Origin: Fidelibacterota bacterium
GTDB taxonomy: Bacteria > Fidelibacterota > Marinisomatia > Marinisomatales > TCS55
Direction of reading: 5' to 3'
Assembly: GCA_029936965.1 (NCBI GenBank)
Contig: JAPYRG010000009.1
Span: forward strand, 1 to 54,309
Length of the DNA stretch: 54,309 bases
The position numbers and the translations under genes were made by a program. This document shows, one piece after another, positions 26,114 to 35,724 of the stretch (within the stretch, counting starts at the first letter, position 1; every line of letters begins with the position of its first letter). The notes under the pieces were generated by a model that ran no database searches, was not told the DNA's origin, and saw only the letters and a list, made by a program, of their open reading frames with translations.

Positions 26114-27429
26114 TTTCCTTTCTTTATAAGACGGATAGCAAACATTCCAATTAATTTATCACGAGGTGGAAATATTTCCATAATATTTTGTTTCTTGAAC
26201 CATGATCTTGGTAGAGAATTTTCTGAATTATCTATTTTATATTCTTTATTTAATTTAAGGAAAGCATCAATTACATCCCAATTTTCTTCCCTCTGCAATG
26301 AACAAGTAGAATAGCAAATAACACCCTGAGGTTTAATATATTTAGAAATATTTAGCAAAATAGCTAGTTGTTTTCTCTTTAATTGTTTTATCTGATCTCT
26401 ATTACATTTCCATCTAATTTCAGGGTTTTTACCTATTGTACCAGTACCTGAACAAGGCGCATCAATAATAGCTCGGTCCAATAAAGGAAATTCTTCCTCC
26501 TCAGCATTTTTAATACACCAATTAATCCAATTAATTTTATGCCTAACACTATCTTTATAACACATGTTAATACGATTTTTACTAATATCAGATGCAATTA
26601 ATTCTCCATTATATTTCATTTTTTCAGCAATGTAGAATGCTTTAGTCCCAGGAGCAGAACAGGCATCTAATATCACTTCACCTGGCTTTGGATCTAACAA
26701 TTCTACAACTGCACCTGCCGCACGATCTTGAATCGATATAAAACCATTATTAAATAATCTATTATTTAATAACGCTCCAGCCCCTTTTCTCAAATAGTAA
26801 AAATTTTCAGAATTATTATATCGTTCAATATGTATTTTATCTATTTTGAGTTTATGGATTAAGGTTTTGTGATCAATCTTTAATTCATTCCTACGGATCA
26901 TCAACGGATTAGCCTTATTAAAATATTCGCATAATTGAATTGTCTTCTTTTCACCATATTGATTTATCCATTTCTTTACAATCCAATCTGGATAAGATAA
27001 ACCTACTGCTATATCAACTGGTGATTCTCCTTTAAAAATATATTTATCCGCGACTGAAATTTTTCTAAGTATAGCATTAACAAATCCAGTTATATAATTA
27101 CCTATAATTTTTCTACTTAGTTTTACATAACTATGAACTATTGCATAATCTGGAGAATGCTCATCAATTATCAATTCATAGATAGCTAATCGCAATACAT
27201 TTCTTATAGGAAACTTCAGGCTTGCTTTATTCTTTATTAAGTTTTCATCAATAATACTATCTAAAAATCTTTGCCATTTCATTACTTCATTAGTTAAAAC
27301 AATAGATCGCTCTGCAATTATTTTTGTTGGTTTTAATCTTATAAAGTGGTCGTTTCTAATGCTTTTTAACCAACGATTTGCACCTTCATATTCTAATAAA
27401 ACTTTGAATGATAATAATCGTGCATCCAA
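26110..27429 (-). CDS. rsmB: 16S rRNA (cytosine-967-C5)-methyltransferase RsmB
   Basis: A 439-aa two-domain protein. The N-terminal NusB-like helical domain (RNDHFIRLKPTKIIAERSI, NVLRLAIYELI, VNAILRKI) is followed by the SAM-dependent RNA m5C methyltransferase domain. The SAM loop is LDACSAPGTKAFYIAE. Catalytic motif IV is IDAPCSGTGTIGKNPEIRW and motif VI YSTCSLQREENWDVI; both Cys residues of the dual-Cys mechanism are present. It methylates C967 of 16S rRNA. It lies two bases after fmt and overlaps the PASTA gene, in the fmt-rsmB order common to many bacteria. Confidence 0.97.
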   Translation of the reverse strand: MDARLLSFKVLLEYEGANRWLKSIRNDHFIRLKPTKIIAERSIVLTNEVMKWQRFLDSIIDENLIKNKASLKFPIRNVLRLAIYELIIDEHSPDYAIVHSYVKLSRKIIGNYITGFVNAILRKISVADKYIFKGESPVDIAVGLSYPDWIVKKWINQYGEKKTIQLCEYFNKANPLMIRRNELKIDHKTLIHKLKIDKIHIERYNNSENFYYLRKGAGALLNNRLFNNGFISIQDRAAGAVVELLDPKPGEVILDACSAPGTKAFYIAEKMKYNGELIASDISKNRINMCYKDSVRHKINWINWCIKNAEEEEFPLLDRAIIDAPCSGTGTIGKNPEIRWKCNRDQIKQLKRKQLAILLNISKYIKPQGVICYSTCSLQREENWDVIDAFLKLNKEYKIDNSENSLPRSWFKKQNIMEIFPPRDKLIGMFAIRLIKKGK

Positions 27430-27431
27430 AA

Positions 27432-28370
27432 TTACGTACCGAAATAATCACCAATTTTTAAAGAATAACCATTAAGAAATGATTTTATATCTAAAGATTT
27501 TTTCCCTTCTAATTGAAGGCGGGTAATAGATAATATTCCATTTCCTGTTTGAACAAATAATTCATTCTTTGAAAAATCAACAACTTGACCTGGATTAAAA
27601 ACCAATTTATGCATATTATTATCAATTATAATTGTTTCTTGAATTTTAATTTTTTTACCATTAATCCTTGATTGCGCCCCCGGTCTTGGTGTAAGACCTC
27701 TTACAAAATTATGAATACCAATTGAGCTAGAATTCCAATCTATAAAAGTCATTTTCTTTGTAATCTTGGGAGCAGTTGTAATAAAATTATCATCCTGCTT
27801 AATAGGTGAAATTTTTCCGTCTGAAATTAAATTAATTGTATCTAATAATAACTTAGATCCCTTTATAGCCATTCTTTCTCTGAGAGAACCATAATTTTCA
27901 TTTTCTACAATATTTATTTTTTTCTGATTAATTATTGCGCCTGTATCTACTTGAGGTTCAACAAAAAATGTGCTTAGTCCTGTTTGTTTATCGCCATTGA
28001 TTAAAGACCATTGGATTGGTGCAGCTCCTCTGTATGCTGGAAGTAATGAACCATGCAAATTTATACTCCCTAATTTTGGAATACTTAATAAAGATTTTGG
28101 AAGAATACGATAAGCAACAACTACAAACAGATCAGATTGATATTTTGTTAATCTTTTTTCAAAACTAATATCATTCAGATCTTTTTGTTCAATTGTATTA
28201 ATTCCTAATTCTTCACACTTTAAAGTTATAGTATTACTGATATATTGTTTTTTACGTCCTATCTCTACAGGCGGATTTGTAACTAAACTTAAAATATTAT
28301 GATCAGATTTCACCAATATCTCTAAACTAGGAAATGAAAATTCTGAGTTAGTCATAAAAACAATATTCAT
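27432..28370 (-). CDS. fmt: Methionyl-tRNA formyltransferase
   Basis: A 312-aa protein of normal length. FMTNSEFSFPSLEILV at the N-terminus, the formyl-donor loop GSINLHGSLLPAYRGAAPIQWS with the catalytic Asn/His/Asp set (Asp in VDTGAII), and NFVRGLTPRPGAQSR are all family signatures. It formylates initiator Met-tRNA, upstream of deformylase in function. The preceding gene on this strand is def, 84 bases away, the classic def-fmt-rsmB neighbourhood. Confidence 0.97.
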   Translation of the reverse strand: MNIVFMTNSEFSFPSLEILVKSDHNILSLVTNPPVEIGRKKQYISNTITLKCEELGINTIEQKDLNDISFEKRLTKYQSDLFVVVAYRILPKSLLSIPKLGSINLHGSLLPAYRGAAPIQWSLINGDKQTGLSTFFVEPQVDTGAIINQKKINIVENENYGSLRERMAIKGSKLLLDTINLISDGKISPIKQDDNFITTAPKITKKMTFIDWNSSSIGIHNFVRGLTPRPGAQSRINGKKIKIQETIIIDNNMHKLVFNPGQVVDFSKNELFVQTGNGILSITRLQLEGKKSLDIKSFLNGYSLKIGDYFGT

Positions 28371-28454
28371 AATTGAAGAAACTTATTTGTTATTAATATA
28401 TGGTATGGTGATTCCAAAATATTAGAATCGAATAAAAGACGGATTGAAATATAA

Positions 28455-29003
28455 TTAAAGAACTAAGTCTCTTTTCTTATGTTTAGATGTTTTAAGGATA
28501 ATTGAGCTATCTTCAATTTCTTTCAACTTCTTTTTATACTTTATAGCCAATAATGGATTAATTCGGTCTATAATAAAAACTCCTTTAAGGTGATCCATCT
28601 CATGTTGAATAGCTCGTCCAAACAAACCCCTAAACTCATCAATATGCTCTGATCCATCTGGTAATTGATATTTAAATCTAATTTTTTCAGGCCTCTTAAT
28701 TGGCAATCTAACTTCCGGTATGGATAAGCAGCCTTCTTCCATTTCTGATAAACCAAAACTATCAATTATTTTACCATTAACAAAAATATTAGCATCTTCA
28801 GCTTCATCCGTATGTGAAACATCAATTATCATTAGATTCAGATCTATTCCAACTTGATTTGCAGCAAGACCTATGCCTTCTTCTTCATACATAGTATCAA
28901 ACATATTTTCTATAATTTCTGGAAGGATTTTATAATCAGTTACAGGTTTACATTCTTTCCGTAAAATAGGGTCTCCATAATGAACAACATCTAGTATGGC
29001 CAT
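28455..29003 (-). CDS. def: Peptide deformylase
   Basis: A 182-aa enzyme with all three motifs: GIGLAANQVGIDL, EEGCLSIPEVRLP (metal Cys) and QHEMDHLKGVF (HEMDH, metal His pair and catalytic Glu). It removes the N-formyl group from new proteins. The ATG at 29003 overlaps the yajC stop by one base (TAATG), and an AGGAGA Shine-Dalgarno lies 9 bases upstream inside yajC. Confidence 0.97.
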   Translation of the reverse strand: MAILDVVHYGDPILRKECKPVTDYKILPEIIENMFDTMYEEEGIGLAANQVGIDLNLMIIDVSHTDEAEDANIFVNGKIIDSFGLSEMEEGCLSIPEVRLPIKRPEKIRFKYQLPDGSEHIDEFRGLFGRAIQHEMDHLKGVFIIDRINPLLAIKYKKKLKEIEDSSIILKTSKHKKRDLVL

Positions 29004-29353
29004 TAATTATCATCTCCTAAGTTTGAATCTTCTTGAATAGAACCATCTGCCAAACCTGAAATAGCAGATCTATTTATATTAATATTCAAATTCTTATCTA
29101 CTTTTAGTACGATTAATTTACCTTGATTTTTCATTCCAGTAACCGTGCCATGTATCCCACCAATAGTTATTACTTTATCACCTTTTTTTAAAGCAAGTAA
29201 CATATTCTGTTTATTTTTTTGACGTTTAGATTGAGGTCGAATCATTAAAAAATAGATTATTATCATTATGAGAAAAAAAGGTAAAAAAGTTGCAATGCCT
29301 CCTCCACCCTGAGGTGCATCGGGATTAGTAGCGAAACCGTAAAGAATATCCAC
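29003..29353 (-). CDS. yajC: Preprotein translocase accessory subunit YajC
   Basis: A 116-aa protein with one N-terminal membrane helix (LPFFLIMIIIYFLMIRP), then the YajC fingerprint RPQSKRQKNKQNMLLALKKGDKVITIGGIHGTV. YajC binds SecDF. The start is GTG at 29353 with a good AAGGAG Shine-Dalgarno six bases upstream (29360-29365). The glycine-rich N-terminus before the helix (ATNPDAPQGGGG) is typical of the FCB group. SecD and SecF are not in this window. Confidence 0.95.
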   Translation of the reverse strand: MDILYGFATNPDAPQGGGGIATFLPFFLIMIIIYFLMIRPQSKRQKNKQNMLLALKKGDKVITIGGIHGTVTGMKNQGKLIVLKVDKNLNININRSAISGLADGSIQEDSNLGDDN

Positions 29354-29359
29354 AAAAAA

Positions 29360-29365
29360 CTCCTT
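29360..29365 (-). promoter_or_regulatory. Shine-Dalgarno of yajC
   Basis: AAGGAG on the minus strand, six bases upstream of the GTG at 29353. It supports GTG as the start, since no ATG is available in a similar position. Confidence 0.75.
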
Positions 29366-29417
29366 ATATTTTAAAAGAAAAAATTACCGACTATTAAAAG
29401 TAATGACAAGATTTGCT

Positions 29418-30593
29418 TTAATTCGCATTATTTAATTTTGGGAGTAATATTTCTATTATGGAACCTTGATCTTGTTGTGATTTAGAGACATAAATAGTTC
29501 CACCATGTATCTCTTTAATAATCCTCGATGTTAGAGAAAGACCTAACCCCCAACCTTGTTCCTTAGTACTAAATCCTGGTCTAAAGATATTTTTCCAATC
29601 TTTTCTTAATATTCCCTTTCCAGAATCTTCAACTTGAATAATTATATATTTTTTATCTATCTTTGATTTTAAAGTTATACTGCCTTCGTTATCTAAAGCA
29701 TCGATTGCGTTTTTAACAACATTTTCAATTGCCCATGAAATTAATATTCCATTTGCTCTTATTTTAATATTAGAATCTAATTGATTATCTATAACAATAC
29801 TCTTACCCATTGAGGGGATTCGACGATTAAAATATAATACAACATTATCAATAATGCTTGATAAGTGGATTTCTTTTAGCTTTGTTTCCGATCCCATTTT
29901 ACTAAACCTATCACTAACTTGTTGAAGTCTATCTAAGTCTATTGAAATATCATTAATTATCTTGTCTTGATCATCTGGCTTTTTTTTTAGCCATTCTAGC
30001 CACCCCATTATAGATGAAATCGGTGTTCCTAATTGGTGAGCAGTTTCTCTTGCCATTCCAACCCAAATATTTCTTTTTTCATTATTCCTAATAATTGAGA
30101 AACTTATAAAACCTAAGAATATAAATAGTGTTATGGCTCCAATTTCGATAAAGGGTAGCCACTTTAGCTTCTCTATTTGACTTGAATCACCATAATGTAG
30201 ATATCCAATTAAAATTATCTCGTTTGTCAAAGGATTAGTATATCGTAAAGGAATTGCTTCATTTTGTTCATCCATTGTTAATTGGACTTTATTAAGCTTT
30301 GACTTATCAGTATTAATATTTTTTGAATAGATTGGCTCTCTTTGAGTATTAGAGTATATAATTGGAAACTGAGCTTTTTGAATAATTTCATCAAAAACAA
30401 AATCAAGATTCGTATCATTTTCATCAGAAATTGTTTCAGCAATTATTTCAGCATATAGTTTTACAATTTCACCATTATCATTCCTTAATTCATTTACTAT
30501 ACCTTGCGTATAACTAAATAAAAAGATTATTAAAACAAATCCAAGTAAAAACAAGCCGGCTTTTATATTGCTAGTATATTTCAGAAAATCCAT
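29418..30593 (-). CDS. Orphan sensor histidine kinase
   Basis: About 391 aa from ATG 30593. A TTG at 30599 would add two residues and overlap the YfhO gene, but ATG two bases past that stop is simpler. Two helices (near residues 11-28 and 148-168) enclose a ~115-residue periplasmic sensor. The dimerisation motif is AHQLGTPISSIMGWLEWL (phospho-acceptor His ~188 in the longer numbering). The ATPase domain has N-box VVKNAIDAL, G1 VEDSGKGI and G2 GWGLGLSLTS. The H-box lacks the usual E following His and has a Gln, giving a variant kinase/phosphatase switch. There is no HAMP domain and no response regulator nearby. Confidence 0.88.
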   Translation of the reverse strand: MDFLKYTSNIKAGLFLLGFVLIIFLFSYTQGIVNELRNDNGEIVKLYAEIIAETISDENDTNLDFVFDEIIQKAQFPIIYSNTQREPIYSKNINTDKSKLNKVQLTMDEQNEAIPLRYTNPLTNEIILIGYLHYGDSSQIEKLKWLPFIEIGAITLFIFLGFISFSIIRNNEKRNIWVGMARETAHQLGTPISSIMGWLEWLKKKPDDQDKIINDISIDLDRLQQVSDRFSKMGSETKLKEIHLSSIIDNVVLYFNRRIPSMGKSIVIDNQLDSNIKIRANGILISWAIENVVKNAIDALDNEGSITLKSKIDKKYIIIQVEDSGKGILRKDWKNIFRPGFSTKEQGWGLGLSLTSRIIKEIHGGTIYVSKSQQDQGSIIEILLPKLNNAN

Positions 30594-30595
30594 GA

Positions 30596-32956
30596 TCAAT
30601 ATCTTGATTTATGATAACCAAAAATTATCAATCCAATAGTAATAAAGAATGAGCTTAAAGATATAAGGACACCTTTATTGAATGATGATCTATCATAATT
30701 AAATACGATTTTATGTAGACCTTTAGGAATTATTAAACCTCTGATTACTCCATTGGTTTTAAAATATTCTATCTGTTCCCCATCAATTGTTGCCTTCCAA
30801 CGTAAAGGATAAAAGACTTCACTTACGATCAAGAAGCTTGTTGAATCTGATTCTGTTTCAATCTCTAAAATATGCAATGAATTTTTAATACTATTTATTT
30901 TCCCCATTGAAAATGTTGTATTAATTGATATATCATTTTGACTTATAAATGCCACTTTTTCTGGATTATATGATTGACTTTTAATCTTTTCCCAGGGAAA
31001 GTCAACCTCAGGATAAACTTCTATATTTCTAGTAAACCAAGCACGTTTCTGATAATGTTCTAAACGATACAAACTAACAGGTATATTCCCTCTACCTGAT
31101 TTCATCCTATCCTGCTTAATCTCGATCAAGCCAGGATAATCGATAGGTTGAGAACTTAAAAAATATTTTACATTTAACATGCTCATCAAAGCCAGCGTAC
31201 TAGCATTGTTAGTATTTTTCAAAAAATCATTATAAACATTAAGTTTTGCTGGGTGATAACCACCAATAGATTCAATGCCAAAAGCACGAAGTCTAGTCTC
31301 ACCAAATAGTTGACCTGCAGGATAAACACGGAACAGTTCATTTTTATCACTACTTAATATTTTTGAAATTTGATCATGTTGAAAATACCTATCAACAATT
31401 GAGTTATTTAATAATTGTGATGATCGACCAGATTCTTTTTTAGGTTGAATAATTTTATTATCTACAATCATTACATCTAATACTAATAACAACAAAATTG
31501 CCATTGAGAAAGTTCTAATAGATACTTTATTAAAAATATAACACCATATCAATGCCATAGTTGTTGATAAATAGAAAAGCACTGCCCAAGCATCTTTATA
31601 CCACATATCCCAACGTAAAGAATTAATAGCATGAACTAATCTGGGGTCTTGTGTCCGAGGTTGGGTAAAACCTGAAGAAACTAAATCTTTCAATGTAGAC
31701 TCACCAAAGCTAAGTATTAATAACAAAAAAATTAATACACCAGTTGATGGCCAAAACCAATTCGGCAGCTTATTTTTATTGATAGATATTAAATGATCCA
31801 TACCTATAGCTGCCATTATACACGTATTAAATTGCACTAATATTAAGATCATTGCTGGAACGCGAAACTTGTTAAAGAATGGAAAAAAACTATAAAATAA
31901 ATCATAAATAATTGCCAGATTTTTCCCAAATGAGATAAATATTGCTAATAGTGAAGTGGAAAATAAAAACCACATAAATCTATCTCTTTTATATACAAAA
32001 CCAACAATGGCCAATAACAAAGTTATAATACCCATATAATTAGGGTAATCAGTAAATGGCATATCACCCCAATAGGTCTGACCTCCAAACCCTAAAGCAG
32101 AAGGAATAAAAAATGTTAATAATTCTTTTAGTGAAAATGACCAACTAGTAGCATAATTATAATCAGCACCGCCTCCGCTACTTCCTCGTACAGAGAAAGG
32201 TGTATATTCTAAGGATGGCAAATAAATAATTAACGATATTGCTATTGCTAATATTGCTGAAATAGTAAAAGCTCCTAAGCTTACTAACGGTTTATTATTA
32301 CTCTTGTTATCTTTAAAATCTAAAATAAAATTAATTAGAACATATGCGCCTATTAGCATCCAGGTATAATATGCTATTTGCACATGTGCTCTTTGAAGTT
32401 GAAACCCCATTAATATTGCTAAAATTCCAATATTTATTAAATTTGGATTTCGAAATAGTTTCATAGTAAACATCATAATCCATGGAATATATGCTGCTGT
32501 CATGATCTGGCTTCCATGACCAAATACAATCATTGTTATCATAAATGGAGTTATCATAAAAGCTGATCCTCCCAGAAATGCAGATAAACAAGATAAACCA
32601 ATAAAACGTAATAATAAATATGACCCTATACCTGCAAATAGAAGATGAAGTAATTGAGTCAGATTACTTGATAGAAAAAATAAATTAAGTATGTAATTAG
32701 GAAAATATAATGAACTAATAAAGGTAAAAGCATCTGCAGTTGGCATTCCACTAAAAATCCAAGGTTGCCATAATGGAAATTCATTATCTAGTTTATTCAT
32801 TTCTTGAAGAATTATACTAGCTCCACGAGGATTTAATGAATCAGGTGAACCAAATGTTTTACCACCAAATATAATGGGATAAAATAGAATTAGGATAAAA
32901 ACAATCATTCCCAAAAGAATAATTAAATTTTTTCTATTGATTGTTTTTTCAAACAT
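30596..32956 (-). CDS. YfhO-family membrane glycan-transfer protein
   Basis: A 786-aa protein with roughly 12 or more membrane helices in the first ~520 residues and an extracytoplasmic C-terminal domain ending in another helix. Features of the family are the early GGKTFGSPDSLNPRG luminal loop (compare the acidic Asp loop of GT-C enzymes), then IGGYHPAKLNVYNDFL and RYWSL-like RAWFTRNIEVYPEV in the C-terminal half. YfhO proteins are GT-C-fold membrane proteins linked to glycosylation of surface polymers from polyprenyl-phosphate sugars. The flippase gene follows in the upstream direction, so a surface glycan role is reasonable. Confidence 0.85.
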   Translation of the reverse strand: MFEKTINRKNLIILLGMIVFILILFYPIIFGGKTFGSPDSLNPRGASIILQEMNKLDNEFPLWQPWIFSGMPTADAFTFISSLYFPNYILNLFFLSSNLTQLLHLLFAGIGSYLLLRFIGLSCLSAFLGGSAFMITPFMITMIVFGHGSQIMTAAYIPWIMMFTMKLFRNPNLINIGILAILMGFQLQRAHVQIAYYTWMLIGAYVLINFILDFKDNKSNNKPLVSLGAFTISAILAIAISLIIYLPSLEYTPFSVRGSSGGGADYNYATSWSFSLKELLTFFIPSALGFGGQTYWGDMPFTDYPNYMGIITLLLAIVGFVYKRDRFMWFLFSTSLLAIFISFGKNLAIIYDLFYSFFPFFNKFRVPAMILILVQFNTCIMAAIGMDHLISINKNKLPNWFWPSTGVLIFLLLILSFGESTLKDLVSSGFTQPRTQDPRLVHAINSLRWDMWYKDAWAVLFYLSTTMALIWCYIFNKVSIRTFSMAILLLLVLDVMIVDNKIIQPKKESGRSSQLLNNSIVDRYFQHDQISKILSSDKNELFRVYPAGQLFGETRLRAFGIESIGGYHPAKLNVYNDFLKNTNNASTLALMSMLNVKYFLSSQPIDYPGLIEIKQDRMKSGRGNIPVSLYRLEHYQKRAWFTRNIEVYPEVDFPWEKIKSQSYNPEKVAFISQNDISINTTFSMGKINSIKNSLHILEIETESDSTSFLIVSEVFYPLRWKATIDGEQIEYFKTNGVIRGLIIPKGLHKIVFNYDRSSFNKGVLISLSSFFITIGLIIFGYHKSRY

Positions 32957-32965
32957 TGTAATTTT

Positions 32966-34483
32966 TTATTTATTTTTAAAAAACATCGCTTTTAATGCAG
33001 AAATTACCTGTTTATCATCTTCATCAAATCCGATTAACCAAAGTAGAAGAATAAAAGAAATTCCTATGATTATGCTAGCTATTATAAGACTAATAATAGT
33101 GTGGAAAGGCATAATAAATGGTTTTATAAAAATCATTACCATTAATACAACAAATATTGCAAAAAATGGTTTAATTAATTTATAGCTCAAGGGCTGCAAT
33201 CTTAAAATATACCAAATCTCTATTGATCGAATTAGTCCTAGTAAAGACATAGAAATTAAAGTAGCAATAGCAGCACCCAATCCTGTATATATAGGAATAA
33301 GATAGATATTTAAAGCAAGGTTAATTAATAATACAATTATAGAATTAATAAAATTTATTTTCGGATAACCCGTCATTGTTAGAGTTGGCCCACCAATTCC
33401 TATAAATGTCTGAATTAATACTGAAGTAGTCAATATTGATAATATCATATAGCTTTCTTGGTATTGTGTGCCAAATAAGAACATTACTTTTTTTGGAAAT
33501 AAAATAATTAATAAAAATAAAGGTAATGCAATAGTCATTATCCAGCGAACAACCAAATGATATAAACTAACCATACCTTTGCGATCATTATTTGAATATA
33601 GTTCTGATAATATAGGAGAAAATATTCCCATAAATGCAATTAAAATCATCCTCATTAGACCAGCAGTTCTGGCTGGAGGATGATACATGCCAACAGTAGT
33701 GTTATCAAAGAAAAATCCTAGCATATAAATATCCATCCAATGCATAGCAGTTCCAATTATAGTCACAAACATTAATGGATATGAAAATCTTAGTAGATCT
33801 ACACTAAATTTAGACCTTGTTATATCAATTAAATTTATTTTATCAAGATGTGACATTTTTATTTTAACTAGCTTCATTAAAAAGAAAGCAATTAATCCAC
33901 ATCCAAAAATCGAAGAAAATAATATAGGTATTGAAATAGCAACTTCATTTGATATCTGAAGTCCCATTAATATTGTCAATAAAGATATTATCGGAACAAA
34001 AATATTAATTACAAAAGATTTGTACTTTAGAAGCTTAAATGACTGCGTAGCGCTTGCAATAATTATCATAGTAACTGAAAACGGTAATGCACAAGCATTA
34101 AAGATTAATACACGTTTTAATAATTGACCTCCAGCAAAAAAATCATGAGCTAACCAGTCAGATATAATAATTAGTATTATTGATGAGCACACAGATAAAA
34201 TGAGACCCATCTTTATTGCTGAAAAAATTATTTCTTTTCCATCATTTAATAAACCCTTCCCAAAATTTTCGGAAACATATTTTATTACACCATTATCTAA
34301 TCCTGCCTTTCCAATAACTTCAGCAAATCTCATTATTGCATTTCCTAAGGAATAAATTCCTAGATATGTTGGACCAACCCATCTTGCAAGGATAAGGACA
34401 AAAAGATATCTAAATCCCGATCCCAAGCCCATACTTAAGAATGAGATTATAGCTTCTTTAGCAATTTTTTGTGGATGTTTCAT
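32966..34483 (-). CDS. Polysaccharide/lipid-linked oligosaccharide flippase (Wzx, MATE-like superfamily)
   Basis: A 505-aa protein with about 12-14 hydrophobic helices, typical of the oligosaccharide flippase family. Hallmarks include ISFLSMGLGSGFRYLFVLILARWVGPTYLG at the N-terminus and GTQYQESYMILSILTTSVLIQ in the second half, with IGIGGPTLTMTGYPKINFIN. It moves lipid-linked glycan units across the inner membrane. First gene of the run and divergent (93-bp gap) from the glycosyltransferase at 34577, which suggests shared regulation of glycan assembly. Confidence 0.9.
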   Translation of the reverse strand: MKHPQKIAKEAIISFLSMGLGSGFRYLFVLILARWVGPTYLGIYSLGNAIMRFAEVIGKAGLDNGVIKYVSENFGKGLLNDGKEIIFSAIKMGLILSVCSSIILIIISDWLAHDFFAGGQLLKRVLIFNACALPFSVTMIIIASATQSFKLLKYKSFVINIFVPIISLLTILMGLQISNEVAISIPILFSSIFGCGLIAFFLMKLVKIKMSHLDKINLIDITRSKFSVDLLRFSYPLMFVTIIGTAMHWMDIYMLGFFFDNTTVGMYHPPARTAGLMRMILIAFMGIFSPILSELYSNNDRKGMVSLYHLVVRWIMTIALPLFLLIILFPKKVMFLFGTQYQESYMILSILTTSVLIQTFIGIGGPTLTMTGYPKINFINSIIVLLINLALNIYLIPIYTGLGAAIATLISMSLLGLIRSIEIWYILRLQPLSYKLIKPFFAIFVVLMVMIFIKPFIMPFHTIISLIIASIIIGISFILLLWLIGFDEDDKQVISALKAMFFKNK

Positions 34484-34576
34484 AAACGGATCGTTAATTG
34501 CATTCTGGTAAATTAAGTATAGAGATGTAAATTAAACTATGTATTAGGCCCTAAAGCTAAAAAAACATTATTAACA

Positions 34577-35707
34577 ATGAATATTATTTGGTTATCAGAA
34601 ATTAAATGGAATTATCTTAAAACGAGAAAACAACAAATTATTTCACGTTTTCCTGATGATAGTTCTGTTTTATTTATTGAGCCTATTTCAAAGAAATTAT
34701 CTAATAATTATTATCCAATAGAATATAGTCATGTTAAAGCAGTCACAATTCCTCAACTAAGAAGTGTTAGCAATAAATTTTCTAATAAAATATTAAGTTT
34801 TCCATTCATTCGTAAAAATATTAACGCGCTTGCTACTTTATGGTTCAGATTTTTCTTCCATAAAATTATTAATAGTGCAAATTGTATAATTACTTCTAAT
34901 GTATACTGGTCTCCATTAATAAAAACATATAGAATTAAATATCCGGACTTACCTATTATATATGATTGTAATGATAACCCTTTAGCTTTTCCCGGAACAC
35001 CTAATTATAAAAAAGAATATTTCATAGAAACTTTGTCATTAGTAAATAAAATAATAATACCACATGTGAGTTATAGAAACTTTATCCCAAATGAATTTCA
35101 TTCAAAAATTGAAATCATTACAAATGGAGTAGACTTTGAATTATTTCAAAAAATAAATAAACCAATAGAAAAAATAAAAAGAATTAAGAAACCAATTATT
35201 ATATATATAGGTGCCATATCTGAATGGTTTGATTTTGATTTGACCGAATATTTGCTGAATAATAGTTCTTATAACTTTGTTTTAATCGGCCCTGTTAGTA
35301 AAAACGCTATAAATAGACTAGATGAATTAAGTAAACATAATAGATTACATTATTTTAATGCTATTAATCATGAGGAAATACCTCATTATTTATTTGAAGC
35401 TAATGTTTGTATTATTCCTTTTATTAAAAATGAACTTACTGAGTCTGTATTACCAAATAAACTATTTGAATACTCAGCTGCTGGAAAGCCAACTGTCATG
35501 ACAAATTTCAACGCTTATCTCAGTGAGTTTTCTGATTTTGTTTCTATAACATCCGAAAAAGATAAATTTCTAAATAAAATAAAAAAACAAATTGATAACC
35601 CTCAATCTGAAGAAATATTGAAAGAATTTGCGATGAGCTTTGATTGGGGTATGATAAGTATTGAATACTATGATTATATCAAAAAAATAACTGAAGAAAG
35701 CGAATGA
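34577..35707 (+). CDS. Glycosyltransferase, GT4-like
   Basis: A 376-aa two-domain GT-B protein. The N-terminal region has IIWLSEIKWNYLKTRKQQII, typical of transferases acting on a nucleotide-sugar. The C-terminal domain shows IGAISEWFDFDLTEYLL, then CIIPFIKNELTESVLPNK and LFEYSAAGKPTVMTNF, the sugar-nucleotide-binding end of GT4. Donor and acceptor are unknown. It is the only glycosyltransferase on the plus strand here, next to a methyltransferase in the opposite direction. Confidence 0.87.
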   Translation: MNIIWLSEIKWNYLKTRKQQIISRFPDDSSVLFIEPISKKLSNNYYPIEYSHVKAVTIPQLRSVSNKFSNKILSFPFIRKNINALATLWFRFFFHKIINSANCIITSNVYWSPLIKTYRIKYPDLPIIYDCNDNPLAFPGTPNYKKEYFIETLSLVNKIIIPHVSYRNFIPNEFHSKIEIITNGVDFELFQKINKPIEKIKRIKKPIIIYIGAISEWFDFDLTEYLLNNSSYNFVLIGPVSKNAINRLDELSKHNRLHYFNAINHEEIPHYLFEANVCIIPFIKNELTESVLPNKLFEYSAAGKPTVMTNFNAYLSEFSDFVSITSEKDKFLNKIKKQIDNPQSEEILKEFAMSFDWGMISIEYYDYIKKITEESE

Positions 35708-35724
35708 TAGTATATAGACTAATA

